A stretch of DNA of 64,000 nt from the NCBI RefSeq assembly GCF_009498035.1, contig NZ_CP034550.1:10044001-10108000 (forward strand). Direction: 5' to 3'. How positions within the stretch are numbered: position 1 is the stretch's first letter; each line of letters begins with the position of its first letter. The position numbers and the translations under genes are program-made. Shown piece by piece: positions 9,905 to 18,490 of this stretch. The notes under the pieces are model-generated. The model made no database searches and had not been told where the DNA came from. It saw only the letters and a list, made by a program, of their open reading frames with translations. This stretch comes from Saccharothrix syringae (GTDB taxonomy: Bacteria; Actinomycetota; Actinomycetes; Mycobacteriales; Pseudonocardiaceae).

Positions 9905-11425
9905 TCACGGGATCTCGTCCTCCTTCGCCACCGGCACCGCCGTGGCACCGCGCCGCCCCAGCAGCGAGTGCCGCCGGCTGTAGGTGAAGTACACGACCAC
10001 CCCCAGCGCCATCCACACCAGGAACCGCACCCACGTCAACGCGGTCAGGTTCAGCATCAGCCACACGCACGCCACGATCGCCAGCACCGGCACCACCGGC
10101 ACCAGCGGCACGCGGAAGCCGCGCGGCAGGTCCGGCCGGGTCCTGCGCAGCACCAGCACGCCCGCCGACACCAGGACGAACGCGAACAGCGTGCCCACGT
10201 TCACCATCTCCTCCAGCTTGTCCGCCGGGAAGAAGCCGGCCGCGAAGGCGACCAGCACGCCGATGAGCGCGGTGATCCGGTACGGGGTGCCGTGCCCGCC
10301 GGTGCGGGCCAGGCCGCGCGGCAGCAGGCCGTCGCGGGACATCGCGAACAGCACCCGCGACTGGCCGAGCATCAGCACCATCACCACGGTCGTCAGGCCG
10401 GCCAGCGCGCCCACCGAGATGACGGTGGCCGCCCAGTCCACGCCGTTGGCGGCGAACGCGGTGGCCAGCGTCGCGCGCGTGCCGTCGGGCTGGGTCCTCA
10501 GCTCGGTGTAGGGCAGCATGCCGGTGAGCACCAGCGACACCGCCACGTACAGCACGGTCACGATGGCCAGCGACCCGAGGATGCCGCGCGGCACCGCGCG
10601 CTGCGGGTTCCGCGTCTCCTCGGCGGTGGTGGCGACCACGTCGAAGCCGATGAAGGCGAAGAACACCAGCGACGCGGCGGCCAGCAGCCCCAGCACGCCG
10701 TAGGTGGAGCTGCCGAAGCCCGTCATCAGGGAGAACAGCGACTGCTCCAGGCCCGACGCGGTGCTGCCGCCGGTCTGGGCGGGCGGGATGTACGGGCTGT
10801 AGTTCTCCGCCTTGACGTACCCGATGCCGAGCACGACCACCAGCAGCACCACCGCCACCTTCACGGCCGTGATCACCGCGCTGACCCGCGACGACAGCTT
10901 GGTGCCCACGACCAGCAGGGTGGTCAGCGCCGCGATCAGCAGCAGCGAGCCCCAGTCGACGTCGACGCCGAGCACCGCCGCGGTGGTCTTCACGTCCAGC
11001 CCGAGCTGCCCGAGCACCGTCTGCAGGTACAGCGACCAGCCCTTGGCCACGGCGGCCGCGCCGACCGCGAACTCCAGGACCAGGTCCCAGCCGATGATCC
11101 AGGCGGCGAACTCGCCGAACGTGGCGTAGGAGAACGTGTACGCGCTGCCCGCCACCGGCACGGTCGAGGCGAACTCGGCGTAGCACAGCGCGGCCAGCGC
11201 GCAGGTGATCGCCGCCAGCACGAACGCCAGCGACACCGACGGCCCCGCCATGTTGCCCGCGGTGGAGGCGGTGAGGGTGAAGATGCCCGCGCCGATCACG
11301 ACCGCGACGCCGAACACGGTCAGGTCCCACGCGGTGAGGTCCTTGCGGAGCTTGGTGTCCGGCTCGTCGGTGTCCGCGATCGACTGCTCGATCGACTTGG
11401 TGCGCCACAGCCCGTTCCCCGGCAC
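9905..11425 (-). CDS. APC superfamily amino-acid permease (cationic amino-acid transporter type)
   Basis: A 506-residue cytoplasmic-membrane transporter with about twelve to fourteen predicted helices. The GTG start at 11425 has GGAGG eight bases upstream. The first helix carries FGVAVVIGAGIFTLT, the APC-family substrate and sodium-site signature. FASTVPVAGSAYTFSYATFG and AFIGFDVVATTAEETRNPQR are strongly typical of the CAT/YfnA branch, which takes up cationic or broad-range amino acids by proton coupling. It is divergent from the MutL-type gene with an 84-bp gap. Exact substrate cannot be read from the sequence. Confidence 0.9.
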   Translation of the reverse strand: MPGNGLWRTKSIEQSIADTDEPDTKLRKDLTAWDLTVFGVAVVIGAGIFTLTASTAGNMAGPSVSLAFVLAAITCALAALCYAEFASTVPVAGSAYTFSYATFGEFAAWIIGWDLVLEFAVGAAAVAKGWSLYLQTVLGQLGLDVKTTAAVLGVDVDWGSLLLIAALTTLLVVGTKLSSRVSAVITAVKVAVVLLVVVLGIGYVKAENYSPYIPPAQTGGSTASGLEQSLFSLMTGFGSSTYGVLGLLAAASLVFFAFIGFDVVATTAEETRNPQRAVPRGILGSLAIVTVLYVAVSLVLTGMLPYTELRTQPDGTRATLATAFAANGVDWAATVISVGALAGLTTVVMVLMLGQSRVLFAMSRDGLLPRGLARTGGHGTPYRITALIGVLVAFAAGFFPADKLEEMVNVGTLFAFVLVSAGVLVLRRTRPDLPRGFRVPLVPVVPVLAIVACVWLMLNLTALTWVRFLVWMALGVVVYFTYSRRHSLLGRRGATAVPVAKEDEIP

Positions 11426-11509
11426 GGCGTTCGCCTCCTGGTTGGTGTACTGGTCCGTTCAGACTAGAGGTGGGGTGCGACGACCGGCCGCACCGGTAGT
11501 TTGCGCCGC

Positions 11510-12742
11510 ATGACCGTGCTGTGCTTGGACATCGGCTCCACGTGGACGAAGGGCGCCCTCGTGTCGGGGGACGGCGAGCTGCTGGGCACGGCGCAGCACC
11601 CGACCACCCCACCCGAGGTGCTCCGGGGGGTTGACGCGGTCGCCACCGCTTTAAACGCCGCCGATCGGGTGCTGGCGTGCTCGTCGGCGGGCGGCGGGCT
11701 CAAGCTGGCCGTGGTCGGGCAGGAACGCCTGGTCAGCGCCGAGGCCGGCTACCGGGTGGCGCTGTCGGCGGGCGCGCGGGTGGTGCACGTGTCGGCCGGG
11801 CCGCTGGACGGCGCGGGCCTGCGGGCGCTGCGCGCGGCCCGACCGGACGTGGTGCTGCTCGTCGGCGGCACGGACGGCGGCGACGACTCGGTGCTGCTGC
11901 ACAACGCCCGGCGGCTCGGCGCGAACCGCGTCCCGTGCCCGGTGGTGCTGGCGGGCAACGCCGAGGCGCGCGCGGAGGCGTCGCGGCTGCTCGCCGGGCG
12001 CTCCGTGGTGGCCACCGCGAACGTGCTGCCGGACGTCGGCGAGCTGGCGCCCGGCCCGGCACGCACCGCGATCAGGGAGGTGTTCCTCCGGCATGTCATC
12101 GGCGGCAAGGGCCTGTCGCGGGGGCCGCGGTTCCGCCGGCTGGTGCGCGCGGTGACGCCGGACGCGGTGCTCGGCGGCGTGTCCCTGCTGGCGCGGCGGC
12201 ACGAAGGCGCGGTGCTCGTGGTCGACGTCGGCGGCGCGACCACGGACGTGTACTCCGCGGTGCCGGGCGCGGACGGGCCGGAGCGGGTGGTCGCGCTGCC
12301 GCCGGAGCGCCGCACCGTCGAGGGCGACCTGGGCGTGCGCTGGTCCGCGGACACGCTGGTGACCGCGGCGTTCCAGGACAAGCTGGTCGGCGAGGCCGAG
12401 GCGGCGGACCTGCGGGCGGCGGGCGACGACCCGGGCGCCGACCTGCGCCTGGGCACGCTGGCCGCGGTGCTGGCCGTGCGCAGGCACCTGGCGCTGGTCG
12501 ACGGGCAGCTGGGGCCGCGCGGCGCCGACCTGCTCGTGCTGTCCGGCGGGGTCTTCCGGCACGCGGCGTCCGTGGACGGCGTCGAACGCGCGCTGCGCGC
12601 CGACCCGGTGCTGCGGCCGGTGCTGCGCGAGGCGCGCGTCACCGTCGACCGCGACTACGTGCTGGCCCCGGCCGGCCTGCTGGCGGGGGCGGGGCTCGAA
12701 GGGGCCGCGGAGAACCTGATCGGCCGAACGGGACTTGCGTAG
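11510..12742 (+). CDS. Glutamate mutase MutL-type ASKHA ATPase (orphan)
   Basis: A 410-residue protein of the MutL/GlmL family, actin-like ATPases that accompany coenzyme-B12-dependent glutamate mutase and are thought to maintain or reactivate it. The start is ATG 11510; a TTG at 11501 is less likely. The N-terminal CLDIGSTWTKGALV is the phosphate-1 loop, VLLVGGTDGGDDS and VLVVDVGGATTDVYS are the further ATPase motifs, and VLSGGVFRH is near the C-terminus. No glutamate mutase E or S subunit gene is found in the window, so the partner is either encoded elsewhere or different. The next gene starts 10 bp downstream on the same strand. Confidence 0.85.
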   Translation: MTVLCLDIGSTWTKGALVSGDGELLGTAQHPTTPPEVLRGVDAVATALNAADRVLACSSAGGGLKLAVVGQERLVSAEAGYRVALSAGARVVHVSAGPLDGAGLRALRAARPDVVLLVGGTDGGDDSVLLHNARRLGANRVPCPVVLAGNAEARAEASRLLAGRSVVATANVLPDVGELAPGPARTAIREVFLRHVIGGKGLSRGPRFRRLVRAVTPDAVLGGVSLLARRHEGAVLVVDVGGATTDVYSAVPGADGPERVVALPPERRTVEGDLGVRWSADTLVTAAFQDKLVGEAEAADLRAAGDDPGADLRLGTLAAVLAVRRHLALVDGQLGPRGADLLVLSGGVFRHAASVDGVERALRADPVLRPVLREARVTVDRDYVLAPAGLLAGAGLEGAAENLIGRTGLA

Positions 12743-12752
12743 TGTCGGGCCG

Positions 12753-15008
12753 GTGGGACCCGTCCGCATCGAGATGTCCGGCGAGGCGGCGACGGTCGTC
12801 CAGGCCGGCGCCATCACCGGCGGCGTGCACCTGGGCGCCCCGCGCGCCGCGCCGTCACCGGCCCGCCCGATCACCGGGTGGCACCCGTTCGACCTGGACG
12901 TGCACCGGGCGGTCGGGCCGACCGACCTGCCCTACCTGCCCGCCTACCTGCCGCGCGGGCACGACGCGGCGCTCGCCGCGTGGCTCACCCCGCCGTCGAC
13001 CGGGATGGCGGTGCTGACCGGCGGGTCGTCCACCGGCAAGACCCGGGCGCTGTACGAGGCGGTGGCCGCCCACCTGCCGACGTGGCCGCTGGTCTACCCC
13101 CGCACGGCCGAGGACCTGCTGCGCGTGCTCGCCGCCGGGATCGAGCCGGGGACCGTGCTGTGGCTCAACGAGACCCAGAACCACCTGACCGGCACCCACG
13201 GCGAGCAGGCTGCGGTGGCGCTGCGCACGCTGCTGGAGTTGCCGGGGCCGTTCGTGGTGCTGGGCACGATGTGGCCGCGGTACTGGTCGGCGCTGGCCGC
13301 CCAGCCGCAGGCCGGCGGCCTGCTGCGGCACCGCGTGGAGCGCATCCGGGTGGCCGACCGCCTGACCCCGGCGCAGGCGACCGCCGCCCCCGACGACCCG
13401 CGCCTGCGCCGGGCCCTGGCCACCGCGCACGACGGCAGGGTCATCCAGGTGCTGGCCGGCGGCCCGGCGCTGGTCGAGTGCCACGAGCACCCGGACACCA
13501 CCGAGGACCGCTACGCCACCGCCATCGTCACCGCCGCGCTCGACGCCAGGCGGCTGGGCCACCACGGCCTGCTGCCGGCCGCCCTGCTGGCCGGGGCCGC
13601 GCCCGGCTACCTGGACGAGGAGGACCGGGTCGACGCGCCGGGCACCTGGTTCGCCGACGGCATGGCGGTGGCCGCGAGCGACCTGCTGGGCGTGGCGGCG
13701 CTGATCCCGAAGCGGCGCGGGCCGGGCGTCGGCCCACCGGACGGCTACGACGTCCACGACTACCTCGACCAGCACGCCCGCACCACCCGCCGCCGGGCGG
13801 TCACCCCGGACTCGCTGTGGGACGCCCTGGTCGAGCACACCACCGACCCCGAGGACCGCTTCCGCCTGGCCCGGGCCGCCTACCACCGGCTGCGCTACCG
13901 CCACGCCGACCCGCTGTACCGGCAGGCGGCCGACGCCGCTCCCGACTCGGCCGGACGCATGGTCGACGTGCTGGTCACCCACGGCCGGGTCGACGAGGCC
14001 GCGGCACTGGTGGCCCGGGACGCGGAGTCGCGCCGGGTCTGGACCTGGCCCTCCTCGGCCGCGGTGCACCACCGCCGGAGGTTCACGGATCTGCTGGTCC
14101 ACCGGCACGGGTCACGGCGCCACTTCGGCCATCACCTGGCCGACGACCTCATCGCGCTCGGGGAGGAGGACGAGGCCATCGACCTGCTCCGGCACATGGC
14201 GGGGCCGAGCGACACCAGGGCCGCCTGGAAGCTGGGCGACCTGCTGGCCCGCCGGGGCCGGTGGCCCGAGGCGCTGGAGGCCATGCGCCACGTCGACCGG
14301 CAGCAGGTCATGCCGTGGCTGGCCGAGCACCTGGCCGCCGCGGGCAACCGCGAGCGCCTGCGCGAACTCGCCGAGGCCGGTTGCTTCGAGGCCCAGGTCT
14401 ACCTGACCGGGCGGATCCCCGACGACATCCCCACCAGGCGGACGCGCGAGTGCCTGCGGGCGACGCGGCCACCGGCCCGCCGGCTGCTCGCCCACCTCCT
14501 GGACCACAACCGGACCGACGTCGTGGTCGAGATGGTCATCGCCCGGACCACCCCGTTCGAGACCGTCGAGACCCTGGTCGACCTCGCCGTCGAACGCGGG
14601 CACCGACCGCTGCTGATCTCGGTGCTGCGCAGCGTGCTGGACGACTGGGACGTGGCCGACCGCCTCAACTGGGAGTACCGGGCCCCGATGCTGCTGGCCG
14701 ACCTGCTGGTCGCGGAGGGCCGGTGGGACGACGCGCTGGCCCTGGCCAGGGGTGCGAAGTGGGCCCAGGAGTGGATCCCCCGGCAACTGGCCGCCGCGGG
14801 CAACCTCGACCGGCTCCGCGCCCTGGCGGACGCCGAGCAGCCGCACGCCCAGCGGGAGCTGGCCGCCCTGCTCGCCGAGCGCCGGAACTTCACCGAACTG
14901 ACCGACCGGACGACGAAGGGCGACGAGCACTGCGCGCGGCAGCTCGTCGCCCTCGCCCTGGACGGTGCCCTCCCGGACGGCGAGCGCCTGCTCACCGACG
15001 GGTTGTGA
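12753..15008 (+). CDS. STAND-like P-loop NTPase with alpha-helical repeats
   Basis: A 751-residue protein; GTG 12753 is chosen, with ATG 12774 possible. The N-terminus contains VVQAGAITGGVHLG, a short leader seen at the start of many actinobacterial STAND-type NTPases. A Walker A loop (GGSSTGKT, residues 90-97) and a Walker B strand (VLWLNE, 135-140) follow, with VVLGTMWPRYW as a third conserved block of this actinobacterial family. From about residue 370 to the end there are degenerate helical repeats (RHADPLYRQAADAAPDS, EALEAMRHVDRQ, WDDALALARG) of TPR type. Such proteins are thought to be signalling or biological-conflict switches; no effector domain is visible here. It may share a transcript with the MutL-type gene. 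Confidence 0.7.
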   Translation: MGPVRIEMSGEAATVVQAGAITGGVHLGAPRAAPSPARPITGWHPFDLDVHRAVGPTDLPYLPAYLPRGHDAALAAWLTPPSTGMAVLTGGSSTGKTRALYEAVAAHLPTWPLVYPRTAEDLLRVLAAGIEPGTVLWLNETQNHLTGTHGEQAAVALRTLLELPGPFVVLGTMWPRYWSALAAQPQAGGLLRHRVERIRVADRLTPAQATAAPDDPRLRRALATAHDGRVIQVLAGGPALVECHEHPDTTEDRYATAIVTAALDARRLGHHGLLPAALLAGAAPGYLDEEDRVDAPGTWFADGMAVAASDLLGVAALIPKRRGPGVGPPDGYDVHDYLDQHARTTRRRAVTPDSLWDALVEHTTDPEDRFRLARAAYHRLRYRHADPLYRQAADAAPDSAGRMVDVLVTHGRVDEAAALVARDAESRRVWTWPSSAAVHHRRRFTDLLVHRHGSRRHFGHHLADDLIALGEEDEAIDLLRHMAGPSDTRAAWKLGDLLARRGRWPEALEAMRHVDRQQVMPWLAEHLAAAGNRERLRELAEAGCFEAQVYLTGRIPDDIPTRRTRECLRATRPPARRLLAHLLDHNRTDVVVEMVIARTTPFETVETLVDLAVERGHRPLLISVLRSVLDDWDVADRLNWEYRAPMLLADLLVAEGRWDDALALARGAKWAQEWIPRQLAAAGNLDRLRALADAEQPHAQRELAALLAERRNFTELTDRTTKGDEHCARQLVALALDGALPDGERLLTDGL

Positions 15009-15012
15009 ACCC

Positions 15013-15933
15013 CTAGGACCCGACCACCGACCGGTCCAGGTCCGGCTCCAGGTAGATCAGCCGCGCGGCCGGCACCTTGTTCCGGACCCGCCGCTCCGCG
15101 TCGTCGATGGCCTGCGCCACCTCGGCCACCGTCAGCCCCGGGCTCAGCGCGATCTTCGCCGCCACCAGCAGCTCCTCCGGCCCGATGTACTGGGTCCTGA
15201 TGTGGATGACCCGCTGCACCTTCCCCGCCGCCAGCTCGTCCACGATCACGTCCAGCTCGCGCGGCGCGGCGCCCTCGCCGATCAGCAGCGACTTCATCTC
15301 GATGATCAGGATGATCGCGATCACGCCCAGCAGCACGCCGATGCAGATGGTGCCGACCGCGTCCCACACCGGGTCGCCGGTGAGCGTCGACAGCCCCACG
15401 CCCAGCAGCGCCAGCACCAGGCCGATCAGCGCGCCCGCGTCCTCCAGCAGCACCACCGGCAGCTCGGGCACCTTCGACTGGCGGATGAACTGCCACCAGG
15501 TCGCCTCGCCCTTGATCTCCCGCGACTCCTTGATCGCGGTGCGGAAGCTGTAGGACTCCAGCCCGATCGCGACGACCAGGATGACCACCGCGACCACCGG
15601 GCTGCTCAGCGGCTCGTGGGCCTCCAGCTTGTGGATGCCCTCGTAGAGCGCGAACACCGAGCCGAGGCTGAACAGCATCAGCGCCACGATGAACGAGTAG
15701 AAGTACCGGTCCCGGCCGTACCCGAACGGGTGGGCCACGTCGGCCTTGCGCCTGGCCGTCTTCTGCCCGAGCAGCAGCAGGCCCTGGTTGGACGTGTCGG
15801 CGACCGAGTGCACGGACTCGGCCAGCATCGACGACGAACCGGTGATCAGGAAGCCGACGAACTTGGCCGCGGCGATACCGGCATTGGCGACCAGCGCGGC
15901 GATGATCGCCTTGGTCCCGCCCCCTGCTGACAC
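15013..15933 (-). CDS. Cation diffusion facilitator family transporter
   Basis: A 306-residue membrane antiporter exporting divalent metal (zinc, iron or similar) in exchange for protons. The GTG start at 15933 is preceded by AGGGAG. Helices in the first 210 residues carry the metal-site residues of the family: SSSMLAESVHSVADTSNQ (helix 2) and VVLLEDAGALIGL (helix 5). The last 90 residues form the cytoplasmic ferredoxin-like domain (ELDVIVDELAAGKVQRVIHI). It converges with the STAND-like gene and ends 4 bp away. Metal specificity is not clear because the helix-2 and helix-5 sites deviate from the canonical zinc HD/HD pattern. Confidence 0.92.
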   Translation of the reverse strand: MSAGGGTKAIIAALVANAGIAAAKFVGFLITGSSSMLAESVHSVADTSNQGLLLLGQKTARRKADVAHPFGYGRDRYFYSFIVALMLFSLGSVFALYEGIHKLEAHEPLSSPVVAVVILVVAIGLESYSFRTAIKESREIKGEATWWQFIRQSKVPELPVVLLEDAGALIGLVLALLGVGLSTLTGDPVWDAVGTICIGVLLGVIAIILIIEMKSLLIGEGAAPRELDVIVDELAAGKVQRVIHIRTQYIGPEELLVAAKIALSPGLTVAEVAQAIDDAERRVRNKVPAARLIYLEPDLDRSVVGS

Positions 15934-15977
15934 GGTTTGCTCCCTATGCGCCCGAGGTCCGAATGGTCGTGGTGACC

Positions 15978-17189
15978 CTACTCAACCCCGGGGGTGGCGC
16001 GGAAAAGCTGGGCGGAAACATCCGACGTGATCACCACGGCCGGGTCGGTGGCCGGCAGCCACACCGACCGACCGCGCTCCAGCACCACCGGCGCGCCGCC
16101 GGCGGTCAGCGTCGCCCGGCCGCGCGTGCACACCAGGATCTGCGGCCCGCCGTGGTCCACCACGACCTCCGCGCCCGCGGGCACCTCGACCCGGGACAGC
16201 TCGAACTCCGGGCACTCCGTCCGGTACGTCCACACCCCCGGCGCGGTCTGCTCGCCGCGCTGCACGGGCATGTCGCCGCAGCTGAAGTCGAGCACCCGCA
16301 TCAGCTCGGGCACGTCCACGTGCTTGGGCGTGAGCCCGCAGCGCAGCACGTTGTCCGAGTTCGCCAGGATCTCCACGCCGGTGCCGTGCAGGTAGGCGTG
16401 CAGGTTGCCGGCGGGCAGGAAGATCGCCTCGCCGGGCTGGAGCACCAGCCGGTTGAGCAGCAGCGCGGCCAGCACGCCCGCGTCACCGGGGTACGCCTCG
16501 CCCAGCTCCAGGACCGTGCGGCACTCCATGTCGAACTCGCCGTGCTCCTTCACGTGCACCACGCACGCGTCCAGCACCTGCGGCAGCAGCACGTCCAGCG
16601 CCGTCTGCGGCAGCGTGATCAGCGTGGTGAACAGCGCGCGCAGGCCACCGGAGTCGGGCTGGACCTCCAGCAGCGCGGTGTAGGGCGCGAGGTCCGGCGC
16701 GTCCAGGGCCCGCAGCAGCGCCACCGTGCGCTCCGGCGCCCGGAACCCGGCCAGCGCGTGGAACTCGGTCAGCGCGCAGATCAGCTCCGGCTTGGCCGAC
16801 GGGTCCTTGTAGTTGCGCACCGGCGAGTCGATCGGCACGCCCGCCGCGTCCTCGGCGGCGAACCCCCGCGCGGCCTGCTCGGCCGACGGGTGGGCCTGCA
16901 GGCTCAGCGGCTCGTCGGCGGCCAGCACCTTGAGCAGGAACGGCAGCCGCCCGGCCCAGCGGTCGGCGCACCGCGCGCCCAGCTGCCCGTCCGGGTCCTC
17001 GGCGAGCAGGTCGAGCAGCGAGCGCGCCCCGCCGTCCGGGCCCACCACCCGCGACGGGTCGCCGGGGTGGGCGCCCATCCACAGCTCGGCCTCCGGGTGC
17101 GGTGCGGGCACCTCCCGCCCCAGCAGCTCGGCGATGGCCGTGCGCGACCCCCACGCGTACGCCCGCACCGCGTTCCGCAGCAGTTCCAC
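15978..17189 (-). CDS. manA: Mannose-6-phosphate isomerase, class I
   Basis: Interconverts fructose-6-phosphate and mannose-6-phosphate, the entry to GDP-mannose and mannosylated glycolipids. The GTG start at 17189 gives 403 residues and has GAGGGG upstream. The frame remains open into the neighbouring gene, which is a shadow effect. The type I zinc ligands are visible: LSLQAHPS (Gln, His), AKPELICAL (Glu) and PAGNLHAYLHG (His). It is the last gene of a left-reading operon with the SIS-domain protein, Trm112-like protein and ManB, the same order as in mycobacteria. Confidence 0.95.
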   Translation of the reverse strand: MELLRNAVRAYAWGSRTAIAELLGREVPAPHPEAELWMGAHPGDPSRVVGPDGGARSLLDLLAEDPDGQLGARCADRWAGRLPFLLKVLAADEPLSLQAHPSAEQAARGFAAEDAAGVPIDSPVRNYKDPSAKPELICALTEFHALAGFRAPERTVALLRALDAPDLAPYTALLEVQPDSGGLRALFTTLITLPQTALDVLLPQVLDACVVHVKEHGEFDMECRTVLELGEAYPGDAGVLAALLLNRLVLQPGEAIFLPAGNLHAYLHGTGVEILANSDNVLRCGLTPKHVDVPELMRVLDFSCGDMPVQRGEQTAPGVWTYRTECPEFELSRVEVPAGAEVVVDHGGPQILVCTRGRATLTAGGAPVVLERGRSVWLPATDPAVVITSDVSAQLFRATPGVE

Positions 17190-17200
17190 AGTCAATCCCC

Positions 17201-18277
17201 TCACACGGCCGGCGTGTACCGCCCGGGCCCGCCCAGCGTGCCCGCGGCCAGGCCCAGGTACAGCGCGGCCAGCTCGAACCGCAGCGCGAGCAGGGCGGCG
17301 CACACCGCCTCGCCGCCGCCGACCTCCTCGGCCGGTTCGAGCACGTCGGCTCCTGACAACGTCTCCAGCGCCACCCGCCGGGCGAACTCGGCCTGGGGGC
17401 CCCGGCGCACGGCCAGCAGCAGCACCCGCACCAGGCCCTCCTGCTCGTCGTCCGGATCGGCGAAGATGTCCGCACCGGACGTGCCGCGCACCGCCCGGCG
17501 GTGCAGCACCGAGCGCGTCAGGGCCTGGGGGTACCCGGCCACGTCGCTGACCAGGCCCGCGTAGGCCGCCAGCACGCCCGCGCCGTGCGCGGCCACCGCC
17601 GTGGCCAGGTCGTCCAGGCCCCACAGCAGGGGGGTGCGCTCGGCCACGCGCAGCGCCAGCGCCTTGGCCGGGTTCACGAACGACTCGTGCCCCGGGTGGC
17701 AGCGCTCGGCCTCCCGGTCCAGCTCGTCGGCGACCGCCTGGAGGTCCACGTCGAGCAGCCGCAGCGCGTTGAGCGCCACCACCCACGCGGCGAACCCGCG
17801 GGCGAAGCCGAAGCCCTGCGGCACGGGCACGCGCGGCGGGATCAGCAGGGCGTGCCGGGCCGCGGACGCGGCCACCGGGCCCTCCGGCTCCGCGGTCAGC
17901 AGCACCCGCGCGCCGCGCCGGGACGCCCGGTCGACCGACTCGGCCAGCTGCACGTCACCGGGGTCCTCGGTGTGCGCGAGCACCACGTCCAGCGCGCCCA
18001 CCCACGCCGGCACGTCGTCGGCGACCACGACCGGCACCGGGCAGCGCGGCCCGAGCAGTGCGGTCACCAGGCCCGCCACGGCGGCACCGACACCGGGTCG
18101 GGTGACCATGACCAGCGCGCGGGGCCGCTCGGTGAGCACGCGCTCGACGCCCAGCTCGGCGGCCGCCTCCGCGGTGGCCCGGACCTGCGCGCCGGCGCGG
18201 GCGGCCGCGCGCAGCAGGCCGCCCGTGTCGGCGTCGTCGATGCGGGACCGGTCGTCCAGCAGGGTGTCGTCAAGCAC
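17201..18277 (-). CDS. SIS-domain protein (phosphosugar isomerase-like)
   Basis: A 358-residue protein at the position held by Rv3256c in M. tuberculosis, between manB and manA. GTG 18277 is the start. The fold looks like a pair of SIS domains (ALVMVTRPGVGAAVAGLVTA near residue 60 and a second half from about 180), resembling bifunctional phosphoglucose/phosphomannose isomerases, but the classical catalytic signatures are weak. Operon position suggests a role in mannose or hexose phosphate balance. An active isomerase function is not proven by the sequence. Confidence 0.8.
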   Translation of the reverse strand: MLDDTLLDDRSRIDDADTGGLLRAAARAGAQVRATAEAAAELGVERVLTERPRALVMVTRPGVGAAVAGLVTALLGPRCPVPVVVADDVPAWVGALDVVLAHTEDPGDVQLAESVDRASRRGARVLLTAEPEGPVAASAARHALLIPPRVPVPQGFGFARGFAAWVVALNALRLLDVDLQAVADELDREAERCHPGHESFVNPAKALALRVAERTPLLWGLDDLATAVAAHGAGVLAAYAGLVSDVAGYPQALTRSVLHRRAVRGTSGADIFADPDDEQEGLVRVLLLAVRRGPQAEFARRVALETLSGADVLEPAEEVGGGEAVCAALLALRFELAALYLGLAAGTLGGPGRYTPAV

Positions 18278-18283
18278 GGGTGC

Positions 18284-18490
18284 TCACCCGGCCGTCGGCT
18301 CGACGGCCTCGTCCAGCAGCAGCACCGGGATGCCGTCCCGCACCGGGAACGACCGGCCGCACGAGGTGCAGGTGAGGTAGTCCGCCCGCGGGTCGGCCGC
18401 GGTGCCCGCCTTCAGCGGTGCGTGCTCCGGGCACGGGCAGGCCAGGATCTCCAGCAGTTGCGCGTCGAGTTGGACCGCCACGGCGCTCAT
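18284..18490 (-). CDS. Trm112 family zinc-binding protein
   Basis: A 68-residue protein whose ATG at 18490 overlaps the manB stop (ATGA). It holds two cysteine pairs, ILACPCPEHAPLK and YLTCTSCGRSFPVRDGIPVLL, the zinc ribbon of Trm112/YcaR proteins. In eukaryotes and archaea Trm112 activates methyltransferases. In bacteria its role is poorly known and it often travels with nucleotide-sugar genes. Six bp separate it from the SIS gene. Co-translation with manB is very likely. Confidence 0.88.
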   Translation of the reverse strand: MSAVAVQLDAQLLEILACPCPEHAPLKAGTAADPRADYLTCTSCGRSFPVRDGIPVLLLDEAVEPTAG

